NCBI RefSeq assembly: GCF_002286785.1
Contig: NZ_MUJY01000051.1
Coordinates: 59,693-123,692, forward strand
DNA length: 64,000 bases
Reading direction: 5' to 3'
Origin: Pseudomonas sp. PIC25
GTDB taxonomy: Bacteria; Pseudomonadota; Gammaproteobacteria; Pseudomonadales; Pseudomonadaceae
In this document: piece by piece, positions 9,185 to 18,501 of the stretch
Numbering within the stretch: the stretch's first letter is position 1
How the letters are laid out: each line of letters starts with the position of its first letter
Position numbers and translations under genes: made by a program
The notes under the pieces: model-generated
Database searches by the model: none
Told to the model about the DNA's origin: nothing
What the model saw: the letters and a program-made list of their open reading frames with translations, nothing else

Positions 9185-10535
9185 TCGCATCAGCTTCGCC
9201 AGGCGACTGGCGAGCTACAGCGACGCCATCCAGCTTCCCAGTCAGCCGGTGGTCGAAGGCCGCCTGCTGCGCATGGTCGGCCTGACCCTGGAAGCGGAAG
9301 GGCTGCGCGCCAGCATCGGCAGCCGCTGCCTGGTGATCAACGACGACAGTTACCACCCGGTGCAGGTCGAGGCCGAGGTAATGGGTTTTTCCAGCGGCAA
9401 GATCTACCTGATGCCGGTCGGCAGCCTGGCCGGTATCGCTCCCGGTGCGCGGGTGGTTCCGCTGCCGGACACCGGCCGCCTGCCGATGGGCATGAGCATG
9501 CTCGGCCGGGTGCTGGATGGCGCCGGCCGGGCCCTGGACGGCAAGGGCGGGATGAAAGCGGAAGACTGGGTGCCGATGGACGGCCCGGCGATCAACCCGC
9601 TCAAGCGCCATCCCATCAGCGAGCCGCTGGATGTCGGCATCCGCTGCATCAATGGCCTGCTCACCGTGGGGCGCGGGCAGCGTCTCGGCCTGTTCGCCGG
9701 CACCGGCGTGGGCAAGAGCGTGTTGCTGGGCATGATGACCCGCTTCACCGAGGCGGACATCATCGTGGTCGGCCTGATCGGCGAGCGCGGTCGCGAGGTG
9801 AAGGAATTCATCGAAGACATCCTTGGCGAGGAAGGTCTCAAGCGCTCGGTGGTGGTGGCATCGCCAGCCGACGACGCGCCGCTGATGCGCCTGCGCGCGG
9901 CCATGTACTGCACACGTATCGCCGAATATTTCCGCGACAAAGGCAAGAACGTCCTGCTGCTGATGGATTCCCTCACCCGTTTCGCCCAAGCCCAGCGCGA
10001 GATCGCCCTGGCCATTGGCGAGCCGCCGGCGACCAAGGGCTACCCGCCGTCGGTGTTCGCCAAGCTGCCGAAGCTGGTGGAGCGGGCCGGCAACGCGGAG
10101 AAGGGCGGTGGTTCCATCACCGCGTTCTACACCGTGCTCTCCGAAGGCGACGACCAGCAGGACCCAATCGCCGACTCCGCGCGCGGCGTGCTCGACGGCC
10201 ACTTCGTGCTGTCGCGCCGGCTGGCGGAGGAGGGGCACTACCCGGCCATCGACATCGAGGCGTCCATCAGCCGGGTCATGCCCCAGGTAGTCAGCCCCGA
10301 GCACCTGCGCGAGGCCCAGCGCTTCAAGCAGCTCTGGTCGCGCTACCAGCAGAGCCGCGACCTGATCAGCGTCGGTGCCTACGTGCCGGGTGGCGATCCG
10401 GAAACCGACCTGGCCATCGCCCGCCAGCCGCAGATGGTCCAGTTCCTCCGCCAGGGGCTGCGCGAAAGCGAAAGCCTGCCGCAGAGCGCCAATCAGTTGG
10501 CGGCGATCTTCAACCCGGGCGCGGCGGGGCGCTAA
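9174..10535 (+). CDS. fliI: Flagellar type III export ATPase FliI
   Basis: FliI is the hexameric ATPase that energises substrate release at the flagellar export gate. The 453-residue product shows Walker A GTGVGKS at 176-182, the Walker B region '[19 protein letters not shown]', and the F1-beta-like 'ERGREVKEF' segment. The start ATG overlaps the fliH coding end by 11 bp, which suggests coupled expression. Length and motifs match FliI rather than the injectisome ATPases, and the neighbours are all flagellar. Confidence 0.97.
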   Translation: MRLDRISFARRLASYSDAIQLPSQPVVEGRLLRMVGLTLEAEGLRASIGSRCLVINDDSYHPVQVEAEVMGFSSGKIYLMPVGSLAGIAPGARVVPLPDTGRLPMGMSMLGRVLDGAGRALDGKGGMKAEDWVPMDGPAINPLKRHPISEPLDVGIRCINGLLTVGRGQRLGLFAGTGVGKSVLLGMMTRFTEADIIVVGLIGERGREVKEFIEDILGEEGLKRSVVVASPADDAPLMRLRAAMYCTRIAEYFRDKGKNVLLLMDSLTRFAQAQREIALAIGEPPATKGYPPSVFAKLPKLVERAGNAEKGGGSITAFYTVLSEGDDQQDPIADSARGVLDGHFVLSRRLAEEGHYPAIDIEASISRVMPQVVSPEHLREAQRFKQLWSRYQQSRDLISVGAYVPGGDPETDLAIARQPQMVQFLRQGLRESESLPQSANQLAAIFNPGAAGR

Positions 10536-10538
10536 GCC

Positions 10539-10988
10539 GTGACGAAAAGCCGCGCCGCGCGCCTGGCGCCGGTGGTCGAGATGGCCGAAAAGGCCGAGCG
10601 CGAAGCCGCCCGTCAGCTCGGGCACTGCCAGGGCCTGCTGAGCCAGGCGGAGGTGAAGCTGGGTGAGCTGGAGCGTTATCGCGGCGACTACCAGCAGCAA
10701 TGGATCACCGAGGGCCGCCAGGGTGTCTCCGGGCAGTGGCTGATGAACTACCAGCGCTTCCTTTCCCAACTGGAAACCGCCATCGGCCAGCAAAGCCGCA
10801 GCGTGGACTGGCACCGGGCCAACCTGGAAAAGGCCCGCGAGCAATGGCAACAGCGCTACGCCCGCCTGGAGGGGCTGCGCAAGCTGGTGCAGCGCTACAT
10901 GGACGAGGCGCGCCTGGCCGAAGACAAGCGCGAGCAGCGGCTGCTCGACGAACTGGCCCAGCGCCTGCCGAACGGCGAGCGGCACTGA
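10539..10988 (+). CDS. fliJ: Flagellar export chaperone FliJ
   Basis: FliJ is the coiled-coil protein that sits in the FliI ring like the gamma subunit of F1 and links ATPase activity to FlhA. The 149-residue product is almost wholly charged coiled coil (Arg/Glu/Gln rich), which is the family pattern. It starts with GTG at 10539, four bases after the fliI stop codon begins. It is the last gene of the fliE operon, since a 280-bp non-coding stretch follows. Confidence 0.93.
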   Translation: MTKSRAARLAPVVEMAEKAEREAARQLGHCQGLLSQAEVKLGELERYRGDYQQQWITEGRQGVSGQWLMNYQRFLSQLETAIGQQSRSVDWHRANLEKAREQWQQRYARLEGLRKLVQRYMDEARLAEDKREQRLLDELAQRLPNGERH

Positions 10989-11268
10989 TCGCTGGCGATG
11001 CCCGGGTGAATTCCCGCAGGGGCAAATTCATTCGTCCAATGGCCCCACCGTAACCCGGATGCTGGCCTTTTGTAGGAGCGAGCTTGCTCGCGAATGGGGG
11101 CACACAAAGGCTTCGCCAGCTGGCTCCTACGAATCAATGCAGGAGGGACGTCGAGCCCGTAGACGAAGCCTCCGGCAATCCCGTGTGGGGTCGGTCGATT
11201 TGCCCAATGCCTGAGGCGGTGCTACATCTTCCAGCACGCGCAAACGCTTTCGGATCAAGGAGTGCCAG
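10989..11268. other. Intergenic region fliJ-hsbA with REP element
   Basis: This 280-bp stretch holds no credible gene. It carries a REP-type pair at 11070-11133 and ends with the AAGGAG ribosome-binding site of hsbA. A weak promoter-like pair, TTGCCC and TACATC separated by 17 bp at about 11199-11227, could serve hsbA; I rate it low. Confidence 0.5.
11070..11133. repeat. REP doublet (REPIN-like)
   Basis: GTAGGAGCGAGCTTGCTCGC at 11072-11091 contains a small palindrome, and GCTCCTAC at 11123-11130 is the inverse of its GTAGGAGC head. The two face each other in a 64-bp unit. A close relative lies at 46368-46436. This is the common Pseudomonas REP family arrangement. Confidence 0.75.
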
Positions 11269-11574
11269 ATGGCCATTACCTCGCAGCCCTCGGCTGACGG
11301 GCAAGAACTGACCATTCAAGTCCAGGGACGCTTCGACTTCGGTGCACATCAGGAATTTCGCAATGCCTACGAACGGGTGAACGTCACGCCCAGGCGCTAT
11401 GTGGTGGACCTCAAGGACGCCACCTACCTGGACAGCTCGGCCCTCGGCATGCTGCTCCTGTTGCGCGACCATGCCGGTGGGGACGACGCGCAGATTCGTC
11501 TGGTCAACTGCAACCCCGACGTTCGCAAGATCCTCGCCATTTCCAACTTCGAACAATTGTTCCAGATTGCCTGA
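11269..11574 (+). CDS. hsbA: STAS-domain anti-sigma-factor antagonist HsbA
   Basis: This 101-residue single STAS domain protein has the phosphorylatable serine Ser56 in 'ATYLDSSALGMLLLL'. In P. aeruginosa, HsbA is switched by phosphorylation: unphosphorylated it binds the anti-sigma factor FlgM, phosphorylated it binds the diguanylate cyclase HsbD, so it links swimming and biofilm formation. AAGGAG precedes the ATG. The gene lies 13 bp before hsbR, and with hptB forms a complete HptB branch set. The name is by homology and gene order; the binding partners here are inferred. Confidence 0.85.
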   Translation: MAITSQPSADGQELTIQVQGRFDFGAHQEFRNAYERVNVTPRRYVVDLKDATYLDSSALGMLLLLRDHAGGDDAQIRLVNCNPDVRKILAISNFEQLFQIA

Positions 11575-11587
11575 GCCGAGGCCGGCC

Positions 11588-13285
11588 ATGCCCCAGCGTC
11601 TGTCCATCCTGATCGCAGAGGACAGCGCTGCCGATCGCATGCTGCTGTCCACCATCGTCAGCCGCCAGGGGCACCGGGTGCTGACGGCGGCGAACGGCAT
11701 GGAAGCGGTGGCCCTGTTCCAGCAGGAGCATCCGCGCATGGTCCTGATGGATGCGCTGATGCCGGTCATGGACGGCTTCGAGGCGGCGCGGCGGATCAAA
11801 CAGCTCGCCGGCGACGAGCTGGTGCCGATCATTTTCCTCACCTCCCTCAGCGAAAACGACGCCCTGGTCCGCTGCCTGGAGGCGGGCGGAGACGATTTCC
11901 TCTCCAAGCCCTACAACGGGGTGATCCTCGATGCCAAGATCAAGGCCATGGATCGCCTGCGCCGCTTGCAGGACACCGTGCTCAAGCAGCGCGACCTGAT
12001 TGCCCGGCACAACGAGCATCTGATGACCGAGCAGCGGGTGGCCAAGGCGGTGTTCGACAAGGTGGCGCACTCCGGTTGCCTCAGTGCGCCAAATATCCGT
12101 TACCTGCAGTCGCCATTCGCCCTGTTCAACGGCGACCTGCTGCTGGCGGCGTTCAAGCCGTCCGGCGGCATGCATATCCTGCTCGGCGATTTCACCGGCC
12201 ACGGGTTGCCGGCGGCAATCGGCGCCATGCCGCTGGCCGAGGTGTTCTATGGCATGACCGCCAAGGGCTATTCGCTGGTGGACATCCTGCGTGAGATGAA
12301 CGCCAAGCTGAAACGCATCCTGCCGGTCGGCGTGTTCTGCTGCGCCACACTGCTCAACCTCAGCTTCCAGCGTCGGGTCGTGGAGGTTTGGAACGGCGGC
12401 TTGCCCGATGGCTACATCCGCCGTGCCGGCAGCCAGGAGCGTACCGCCCTGGTCTCCCGTCACCTGCCGCTGGGCGTGCTGGACCCGGAAGCCTTCGACG
12501 ACAAGTACGAAATCTATCCGCTGGAGCTGGGGGACCGGATCTTCCTGCTGTCGGACGGCGTACTGGAAACGCGTAACCGCGCCGATGAGTTGTTCGGCGA
12601 GGCGCGGCTGCAGGCCGTGTTCGATGCCAATCGCGAACCGGGACGGCTGTTCGACGAGATTCAGCAGGCGCTGACTGCCTTCCGCGGAGAGGCGCAGGAC
12701 GACATCAGCCTGGTCGAGGTCAGCCTGGTCGAGGACAGTACTCTTGTCCGTCCGCCACTGGCCTTCGCCAACAGCGCCCAGGGCAGTCCGCTGGACTGGT
12801 CGGCCAGTTTCGAGTTCCGTGCCGAGACCCTCAAGCACTTCAACCCCTTGCCGTTCCTGCTGCAACTGCTGCTGGAGGTCCGCGGGCTGCGCCTGCAGGC
12901 CGGCGCGCTCTACACCGTCCTGGCCGAGTTGTACTCCAACGCTCTCGAGCATGGCGTGCTTGGCCTGGATTCGTCGCTCAAGCGCGATGCCGAGGGTTTC
13001 GCGCAGTACTACCGCGAGCGCACGAAGCGGCTGGCCGGGTTGCAGGACGGCTATGTGCGCTTCCACTTGGATCTGATCCAGGAGATCGGCGGCGGCCGCC
13101 TGATCGTGCGGGTCGAGGATAGCGGCGAGGGGTTCGACGTCAGCCGCGTGCTCAACCAGCAGCAGGTCGCCGGCTGCTTGTCGGGGCGCGGTCTGGCACT
13201 GGTTCGCCGGTTGGCCGAGCGGTGTACCTGGCTTTCCGACGGGCGGGGCGTGAGCGTGGAGTTTTCCTGGGCGGCTCAGGCATAA
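11588..13285 (+). CDS. hsbR: Response regulator/PP2C phosphatase-kinase HsbR
   Basis: HsbR receives phosphate from HptB and then controls HsbA through phosphatase and kinase activities. The 565-residue product begins at ATG 11588. A receiver domain (about 5-125) has phospho-acceptor Asp55 in 'VLMDALMPVMDG'. A SpoIIE/PP2C domain follows ('LLLGDFTGHGLPAAIGAMPL'-type segment, 'LLSDGVLETRN', 'DDISLVEV'), then a C-terminal HATPase-like anti-sigma kinase domain ('ELYSNALEHGVLGLD', 'DSGEGFDVS'). The direct downstream partner hptB begins 28 bp after the stop. Confidence 0.88.
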   Translation: MPQRLSILIAEDSAADRMLLSTIVSRQGHRVLTAANGMEAVALFQQEHPRMVLMDALMPVMDGFEAARRIKQLAGDELVPIIFLTSLSENDALVRCLEAGGDDFLSKPYNGVILDAKIKAMDRLRRLQDTVLKQRDLIARHNEHLMTEQRVAKAVFDKVAHSGCLSAPNIRYLQSPFALFNGDLLLAAFKPSGGMHILLGDFTGHGLPAAIGAMPLAEVFYGMTAKGYSLVDILREMNAKLKRILPVGVFCCATLLNLSFQRRVVEVWNGGLPDGYIRRAGSQERTALVSRHLPLGVLDPEAFDDKYEIYPLELGDRIFLLSDGVLETRNRADELFGEARLQAVFDANREPGRLFDEIQQALTAFRGEAQDDISLVEVSLVEDSTLVRPPLAFANSAQGSPLDWSASFEFRAETLKHFNPLPFLLQLLLEVRGLRLQAGALYTVLAELYSNALEHGVLGLDSSLKRDAEGFAQYYRERTKRLAGLQDGYVRFHLDLIQEIGGGRLIVRVEDSGEGFDVSRVLNQQQVAGCLSGRGLALVRRLAERCTWLSDGRGVSVEFSWAAQA

Positions 13286-13313
13286 TCGCGCCCTCGGGTT
13301 CAGGGAGTGACAG

Positions 13314-13670
13314 GTGTCCGATCTACATATCGACAGCGCGGTTCTGGCTGCCTTGCAAGGTGTCATGGAAGACGAGTACCCCGTGCTGCTCGAGACTTTC
13401 CTGACCGATTCCGAAGAACGCCTGCGCCTCATCCAGCAGGCCCAGCTGGCCGCCGACGCGCAAGGCGTGCGTCTCGCCGCACACAGTTTCAAGGGCAGTT
13501 GCAGCAATATGGGTGCGCCGCTCTTGGCCGCCTTGTGCAAGGACCTGGAAGAAACCGCGCGGCGCGAGCAACTCGACGAGACGCCGGCCCTGATCGAACA
13601 GATCGAGCGCGAGTTCGCCATCGTCCGCATCCTCTTTCGGGCCGAGCGCCAGCGCTACCTGACGCGCTGA
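13314..13670 (+). CDS. hptB: Histidine phosphotransfer protein HptB
   Basis: This 118-residue stand-alone Hpt domain carries the phospho-acceptor His57 in 'LAAHSFKGSCSNMGA'. In P. aeruginosa, HptB collects phosphate from several hybrid kinases and passes it to HsbR. It starts at GTG 13314, preceded by GGGAG at 13303-13307. It ends the hsbA-hsbR-hptB group; the fliK sigma-54 promoter lies just downstream. Confidence 0.88.
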   Translation: MSDLHIDSAVLAALQGVMEDEYPVLLETFLTDSEERLRLIQQAQLAADAQGVRLAAHSFKGSCSNMGAPLLAALCKDLEETARREQLDETPALIEQIEREFAIVRILFRAERQRYLTR

Positions 13671-13691
13671 TTCCTCCTCCTTCGTTCGAAG

Positions 13692-13708
13692 TTGGCCCAG
13701 GCCTTGCT
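13692..13708 (+). promoter_or_regulatory. Sigma-54 promoter of fliK
   Basis: TTGGCCCAGGCCTTGCT has GG at 13694-13695 and GC at 13706-13707, 10 bp apart. It lies about 40 bp before the fliK start. Confidence 0.85.
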
Positions 13709-13747
13709 ATTTCCCTGGCACGACCAACCCCGAACGGAGACTGTTCC

Positions 13748-15031
13748 ATGTCCGTCGCCCCCGATCTGTTGCTCAAGGCCGCGCCCGAGGTGAAGCCCAA
13801 GGCGGCGCCTGCGAAAGCGCCGGAGCCCCGCAAGAATGAGGCTTCCAGCTTTGCCCAGGTGTACGCCAAGGAGCGCCAGGCCAAGTCCGCCGAACGCAGC
13901 GAGAAGCCGGAAAAGCCGGAAAGACCGGCTGCGGCCAAGCCCGCCGACGCCGGCGAAGCGGAGAAAACCGACGAGGCCTCTGCCGCCGAGTCGACAGTGG
14001 TTGCCGATAGCGGCAATTCCTTGCCGACCGATCCCGCGCAGGAAGACCCGACCCTCGACCCCATGCTGTTGATGGCAATGGCCGGCCAGGTGCCGCCCGA
14101 AGAGGGCGAACTGACCGTCGGCCTGGACAGCGAAGGCGAGGAGGGCGACGAGACCGGCGAAGACCTGACACTGATGCTGCCCGCGCTGAACAGCGCCGCT
14201 CCGGCGAGTATGACCCCGGCCAGTCACGATCCGCAGCTCGATGCGCTGAACAGCGCGAAGGGTGTGAATCTGGCCCTGGACATGCACGGCAAGGGACAGG
14301 CCGCCAAGCCGGACAGCACGCCGACGCTTGCCCTCGATTCCGCGGGCAAGGGTGAGCCGAACCTTGCCGACGCCATGGCCGCCTTCGCCGAGCAGCAGGC
14401 GCAGGGTGGCGAGGGCGAAGGCGAGGGGGATGCCGCGCTGCTGTTGCCCGAGCCGACGCTCGAGCGGACGGAGAGCCCGGCCGAGGCGCGTGCCGACAGC
14501 TTTGCCAGCAAGCTCAGCGCCCTGAGCCAGGCGATTTCCCAGCAGACCGGCCAGGCGCAACGCGTACCGCTGGTGCCGGGGCAACCGGTGGCCATGCAGC
14601 AGGGCGGCTGGAGCGAGGCCGTGGTGGACCGGGTGATGTGGCTGTCCAGCCAGAACCTCAAGTCCGCCGAGATCCAGCTCGATCCGGCCGAACTGGGCCG
14701 CATGGAAGTACGCATCGAGATGAACCGGGACCAGACCCAGGTCACCTTCGCCAGCCCCAACGCCGGCGTTCGCGAGGCGCTGGAAAGTCAGGTGCATCGC
14801 TTGCGCGAGCTGTTCTCCCAGCAGGGCATGAACCAGCTCGATGTGAATGTCTCCGATCAGTCGCTGGCGCGTGGCTGGCAGGGGCAGGGCGACGGTGGCC
14901 AGGGCCGTGGCGGCAGCCGCAGCCATGGCAACGCGCTGGGAGACCTCGATGACGAGCGTCCGCTGGCGGTCGGCGAGATGCGCAGCAATATCGCCAGTCA
15001 GGGACGGGGCCTGGTGGACTATTACGCCTGA
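13748..15031 (+). CDS. fliK: Flagellar hook-length control protein FliK
   Basis: FliK is the secreted molecular ruler that measures the hook and switches FlhB specificity to filament substrates. The 427-residue protein has a low-complexity Ala/Glu/Lys/Pro-rich N-terminal half and a conserved C-terminal Flg_hook domain ('SAEIQLDPAELGRMEVRIEM', 'VREALESQVHRLRELF') at about 300-385, then a Gly/Gln-rich tail. The ATG at 13748 lies downstream of the sigma-54 promoter; the same frame is open farther upstream but lacks a ribosome-binding site. A strong terminator follows. Confidence 0.94.
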   Translation: MSVAPDLLLKAAPEVKPKAAPAKAPEPRKNEASSFAQVYAKERQAKSAERSEKPEKPERPAAAKPADAGEAEKTDEASAAESTVVADSGNSLPTDPAQEDPTLDPMLLMAMAGQVPPEEGELTVGLDSEGEEGDETGEDLTLMLPALNSAAPASMTPASHDPQLDALNSAKGVNLALDMHGKGQAAKPDSTPTLALDSAGKGEPNLADAMAAFAEQQAQGGEGEGEGDAALLLPEPTLERTESPAEARADSFASKLSALSQAISQQTGQAQRVPLVPGQPVAMQQGGWSEAVVDRVMWLSSQNLKSAEIQLDPAELGRMEVRIEMNRDQTQVTFASPNAGVREALESQVHRLRELFSQQGMNQLDVNVSDQSLARGWQGQGDGGQGRGGSRSHGNALGDLDDERPLAVGEMRSNIASQGRGLVDYYA

Positions 15032-15070
15032 CCCGCCGCTCGCGCGACGCGATCCGCTAGACTGAAGCAT

Positions 15071-15108
15071 GACTTCGCCCGACCGGCACCAGGCGGTCGG
15101 GCGAAGTC
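15071..15108 (+). terminator. Terminator hairpin downstream of fliK
   Basis: The arms 15071-15085 and 15094-15108 form a perfect 15-bp stem (GACTTCGCCCGACCG and its complement) with an 8-nt loop. It lies 40 bp after fliK. The T tract is short. Confidence 0.8.
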
Positions 15109-15175
15109 GTTATGGGTGACATCAGCTTGCCACCCTGGTATATCCGCTGCGCGCCGGTTGCCGCTTCGTCCGGCG

Positions 15176-15192
15176 CTGGCATAACACTTGCC
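15176..15192 (+). promoter_or_regulatory. Sigma-54 promoter of fliLMNOPQR-flhB
   Basis: CTGGCATAACACTTGCC has GG at 15178-15179 and GC at 15190-15191 with the 10-bp gap. It lies about 50 bp before fliL. Confidence 0.87.
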
Positions 15193-15242
15193 TCATACCC
15201 CTCGAAAGCGGATCGGATTCGAAAACGTGACGGATTTTTGGC

Positions 15243-15770
15243 ATGGCTAAGAAAGAAGCCCCGCAAACCCCGCCGCCCGCCGGCGACGCACCGGCTGGCA
15301 AAGGCAAGCTCAAGCTCATCATCATCGTGGTCGTGGCCTTGCTACTGGCCGTGGGAGCATCCGTGGGCGGGACCTGGTTCTTTCTCAGCCGCGGCGACAA
15401 ACCGAAGGAAGAAGCCCATGCCGCTGCCGAAAGCGCCGCGCCCGTCAAGCAGCCGGCGATCTACGAGCAACTGGCCCCGGCTTTCGTGGTCAATTTCAAC
15501 CATAAGGGTCGCCAGCGCTACATGCAGGTGAGCGTGGCCCTGATGGCGCGCGACCAGGCGGCGCTCGATGCGCTCAAGGTCCACATGCCGGTGCTGCGCA
15601 ATCGCCTGGTGATGCTGTTTTCCAGCCAGGACTTCGAGGCGATGTTGACCCCGGTCGGCAAGGAAATGCTCCGCCAGCAGGCCACGGCGAGCGTCCAGGA
15701 GCTGGCGGAGAAAGAGACGGGTAAACTGACCGTCGAGCAAGTGCTGTTCACCAACTTCGTTCTCCAGTAG
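15243..15770 (+). CDS. fliL: Flagellar basal body-associated protein FliL
   Basis: FliL is an inner-membrane protein that surrounds and supports the stator units. The 175-residue product has a Lys/Ala/Pro-rich cytoplasmic start, one membrane helix at about 22-42, a linker, and a periplasmic FliL domain with 'LAPAFVVNFNHKGRQRYMQVSVALM'-like strands. It is first in the sigma-54-driven fliL operon; fliM starts 8 bp after its stop. Confidence 0.95.
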   Translation: MAKKEAPQTPPPAGDAPAGKGKLKLIIIVVVALLLAVGASVGGTWFFLSRGDKPKEEAHAAAESAAPVKQPAIYEQLAPAFVVNFNHKGRQRYMQVSVALMARDQAALDALKVHMPVLRNRLVMLFSSQDFEAMLTPVGKEMLRQQATASVQELAEKETGKLTVEQVLFTNFVLQ

Positions 15771-15778
15771 GAACCGCG

Positions 15779-16750
15779 ATGGCCGTACAAGACCTGCTGT
15801 CCCAGGATGAAATCGACGCCCTGCTGCACGGCGTCGACGATGGCCTGGTCGAGACCGAGAGCGCTGCCGAACCGGGCAGCGTCAAGAGCTATGACCTGAC
15901 CAGCCAGGATCGGATCGTGCGTGGACGCATGCCGACCCTGGAGATGATCAACGAGCGTTTCGCCCGCTATACCCGCATCAGCATGTTCAACCTGCTGCGC
16001 CGCTCGGCCGACGTGGCGGTGGGCGGGGTGCAGGTGATGAAGTTCGGCGAGTACGTGCATTCCCTCTACGTACCGACCAGCCTGAACCTGGTGAAGATGA
16101 AGCCGCTGCGTGGCACCGCGCTATTCATCCTCGACGCCAAGCTGGTATTCAAGCTGGTGGACAACTTCTTCGGCGGCGACGGCCGCCACGCCAAGATCGA
16201 GGGGCGCGAATTCACCCCCACCGAGCTACGGGTGGTGCGCATGGTGCTCGACCAGGCCTTCGTCGACCTCAAGGAAGCCTGGCACGCGGTGCTCGACGTC
16301 AACTTCGAGTACATCAACTCCGAGGTGAACCCCGCGCTGGCGAACATCGTCAGCCCCAGCGAAGTGGTGGTGGTTTCCACCTTCCACATCGAGCTGGATG
16401 GCGGCGGCGGCGACCTGCACATCACCATGCCCTATTCGATGATCGAGCCGATCCGCGAGATGCTCGATGCCGGTTTCCAGTCCGACGTCGACGATCAGGA
16501 CGAGCGCTGGATCAAGGCCCTGCGCGAAGACATCCTCGACGTCAGCGTACCGCTGGGCGCCACGGTGGTTCGCCGCCAGTTGCGCCTGCGCGACATCCTG
16601 CACATGCAGCCGGGCGACGTGATCCCGGTGGAAATGCCGGAAAACATCATCATGCGCGCCAATGGCGTACCGGCTTTCAAGGTCAAACTGGGTGCGCACA
16701 AGGGCAACCTGGCGTTGCAGATTCTCGATCCGGTCGAGCGGCAGCGCTGA
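15779..16750 (+). CDS. fliM: Flagellar motor switch protein FliM
   Basis: FliM is the C-ring protein that binds phosphorylated CheY and passes the switch signal to FliG. The 323-residue product begins with the CheY-binding peptide 'LSQDEIDALLHG' at residues 7-18. A middle CheC-like domain and a C-terminal SpoA domain shared with FliN follow. The N-terminal motif is directly comparable with repeats in CheA of this window (see findings). It is cotranscribed with fliL and fliN. Confidence 0.97.
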   Translation: MAVQDLLSQDEIDALLHGVDDGLVETESAAEPGSVKSYDLTSQDRIVRGRMPTLEMINERFARYTRISMFNLLRRSADVAVGGVQVMKFGEYVHSLYVPTSLNLVKMKPLRGTALFILDAKLVFKLVDNFFGGDGRHAKIEGREFTPTELRVVRMVLDQAFVDLKEAWHAVLDVNFEYINSEVNPALANIVSPSEVVVVSTFHIELDGGGGDLHITMPYSMIEPIREMLDAGFQSDVDDQDERWIKALREDILDVSVPLGATVVRRQLRLRDILHMQPGDVIPVEMPENIIMRANGVPAFKVKLGAHKGNLALQILDPVERQR

Positions 16751-16792
16751 GCCCACCCTTCATCCACTTTTCCGAGCCAGCCGAGGACAACG

Positions 16793-17263
16793 ATGGCAGA
16801 CGACAACGAACACACTTCCCCGGAAGAACAGGCGCTCGCCGACGAGTGGGCGGCAGCGCTGGCCGAGGCCGGCGACGCCAGCCAGGACGACATCGACGCC
16901 ATGCTGTCGCAGGGCGGCGTCAGCGCGCCGGTGCCTTCGCCGCGTGCGCCGATGGAGGAATTCGGCAGCGCACCCAAGGCGAATGGCCCGGTGAGCCTCG
17001 AAGGGCCGAACCTGGACGTGATCCTGGACATCCCGGTCTCGATCTCCATGGAGGTCGGCAACACCGACATCACCATCCGCAACCTGCTGCAACTGAACCA
17101 GGGCTCGGTGATCGAGCTGGACCGCCTGGCCGGCGAGCCGCTGGACGTGCTAGTCAACGGCACCCTCATCGCCCATGGCGAGGTGGTGGTGGTCAACGAG
17201 AAGTTCGGTATCCGGCTGACCGACGTCATCAGCCCCAGCGAACGCATCAAGAAGCTGCGCTGA
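16793..17263 (+). CDS. fliN: Flagellar motor switch protein FliN
   Basis: FliN forms the base of the C-ring and docks FliH. The 156-residue protein has an extended N-terminus with a FliM-like 'ASQDDIDAMLSQGG' peptide at residues 29-42, then a low-complexity linker. A C-terminal SpoA domain follows at about 75-155 ('LDIPVSISMEVGNTDITIRN', 'GSVIELDRLAGEPLDVLVNG'). The start follows GAGGAC. fliO begins three bases after its stop codon. Confidence 0.96.
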   Translation: MADDNEHTSPEEQALADEWAAALAEAGDASQDDIDAMLSQGGVSAPVPSPRAPMEEFGSAPKANGPVSLEGPNLDVILDIPVSISMEVGNTDITIRNLLQLNQGSVIELDRLAGEPLDVLVNGTLIAHGEVVVVNEKFGIRLTDVISPSERIKKLR

Positions 17264-17265
17264 TC

Positions 17266-17700
17266 ATGTTCAGACTCCTTTTCCTGTTCCTCGTACTGCC
17301 GTTGGGCGCACTGGCCGCCGAGCCGGCGGCGCAGGCCGCGGCTCCGGTCGCCGCCAATGGCGGCGTCGGTGGGCAACTGGCACAACTGCTGCTCGGCCTG
17401 TTGCTAGTGGTCGGCCTGATCTTCCTGCTCGGCTGGCTGCTGCGCCGGGTACAGCGGATCGGCCCGCGCGGCGGCCAGGTCATCAAGCTGCTGGCCAGCC
17501 AGCCGCTGGGCGCGCGTGAGCGTCTGCTGCTGGTCCAGGTGGGCAGCGAGCAGATTCTCCTGGGCCTGACGCCCGGGCGCATCAGCACCCTGCATGTCTT
17601 GAGCGAGCCGGTGCACCTGCCGGACGCGGAGCCGGCCACGCCGGAGTTCGCCCAGCGCCTGATGGAACTGCTGGGCAAGGATCAGAAGGACAAGACCTGA
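17266..17700 (+). CDS. fliO: Flagellar biosynthetic protein FliO
   Basis: FliO is the short membrane protein that assists assembly of the FliP pore. The 144-residue product has a signal-like N-terminus ('[15 protein letters not shown]'), one strong membrane helix at about 40-60 ('[20 protein letters not shown]') and a cytoplasmic FliO domain with '[24 protein letters not shown]'. The ATG at 17266 follows the fliN stop by two bases. The stop TGA overlaps the fliP ATG. Confidence 0.93.
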   Translation: MFRLLFLFLVLPLGALAAEPAAQAAAPVAANGGVGGQLAQLLLGLLLVVGLIFLLGWLLRRVQRIGPRGGQVIKLLASQPLGARERLLLVQVGSEQILLGLTPGRISTLHVLSEPVHLPDAEPATPEFAQRLMELLGKDQKDKT

Positions 17701-18476
17701 TGCTGCGCATCCTCCTGGCCCTACTCTTTGTGGTAGCGGCCCCGCTGGCCTTCGGCCAGGAAGGCGGGCCGCTGTTCGGCCAGGGCGACAACCCGCTCTC
17801 GGTGCCGGCTATCACCCTGTCGACCAACCCGGAAGGGCAGCAGGAATACTCGGTCAGCCTGCAAATCCTGCTGATCATGACGGCGCTGAGCTTTATCCCG
17901 GCGTTCGTCATGCTGATGACCAGCTTCACCCGTATCATCATCGTCTTTTCCATCCTGCGTCAGGCCCTGGGGCTACAGCAGACGCCGTCCAACCAGATCC
18001 TGATCGGCCTGGCCCTGTTCCTCACCCTGTTCGTCATGGCGCCGGTGTTCGAGCGGATCAACCGCGAGGCCCTGCAGCCGTACCTGAACCAGCAATTGCC
18101 GGCCCAGCAGGCGATCGCCCGGGCCGAGGTACCGCTGAAGGAATTCATGCTGGCGCAGACCCGTTCCTCCGACCTGGAGTTGTTCGTGCGCCTGTCTAAG
18201 CGCACCGACATCATCAGTGCCGACCAGGCGCCTCTGACCATCCTGGTCCCGGCGTTCGTCACCTCGGAGCTGAAAACCGCGTTCCAGATCGGCTTCATGA
18301 TCTTCATCCCGTTCCTGATCATCGACCTGGTGGTGTCCAGCGTGCTGATGGCGATGGGTATGATGATGCTGTCGCCGCTGATCATTTCCCTGCCGTTCAA
18401 GATCATGCTGTTCGTCCTGGTGGACGGCTGGGCGCTGATTATCGGTACCCTGGCCGGCAGCTTCGGCACCCTTTAG
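17700..18476 (+). CDS. fliP: Flagellar export gate protein FliP
   Basis: FliP forms, with FliQ and FliR, the export channel inside the MS ring. The 258-residue protein has a cleavable signal peptide ending near 'PLAFGQ' and four membrane helices. It carries the conserved '[21 protein letters not shown]' segment (residues overlapping helix 1) and '[15 protein letters not shown]' near the end. It overlaps fliO by one base. Confidence 0.97.
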   Translation: MLRILLALLFVVAAPLAFGQEGGPLFGQGDNPLSVPAITLSTNPEGQQEYSVSLQILLIMTALSFIPAFVMLMTSFTRIIIVFSILRQALGLQQTPSNQILIGLALFLTLFVMAPVFERINREALQPYLNQQLPAQQAIARAEVPLKEFMLAQTRSSDLELFVRLSKRTDIISADQAPLTILVPAFVTSELKTAFQIGFMIFIPFLIIDLVVSSVLMAMGMMMLSPLIISLPFKIMLFVLVDGWALIIGTLAGSFGTL

Positions 18477-18501
18477 GACACGAAGCGGGAGGTGTAGGCG
18501 T

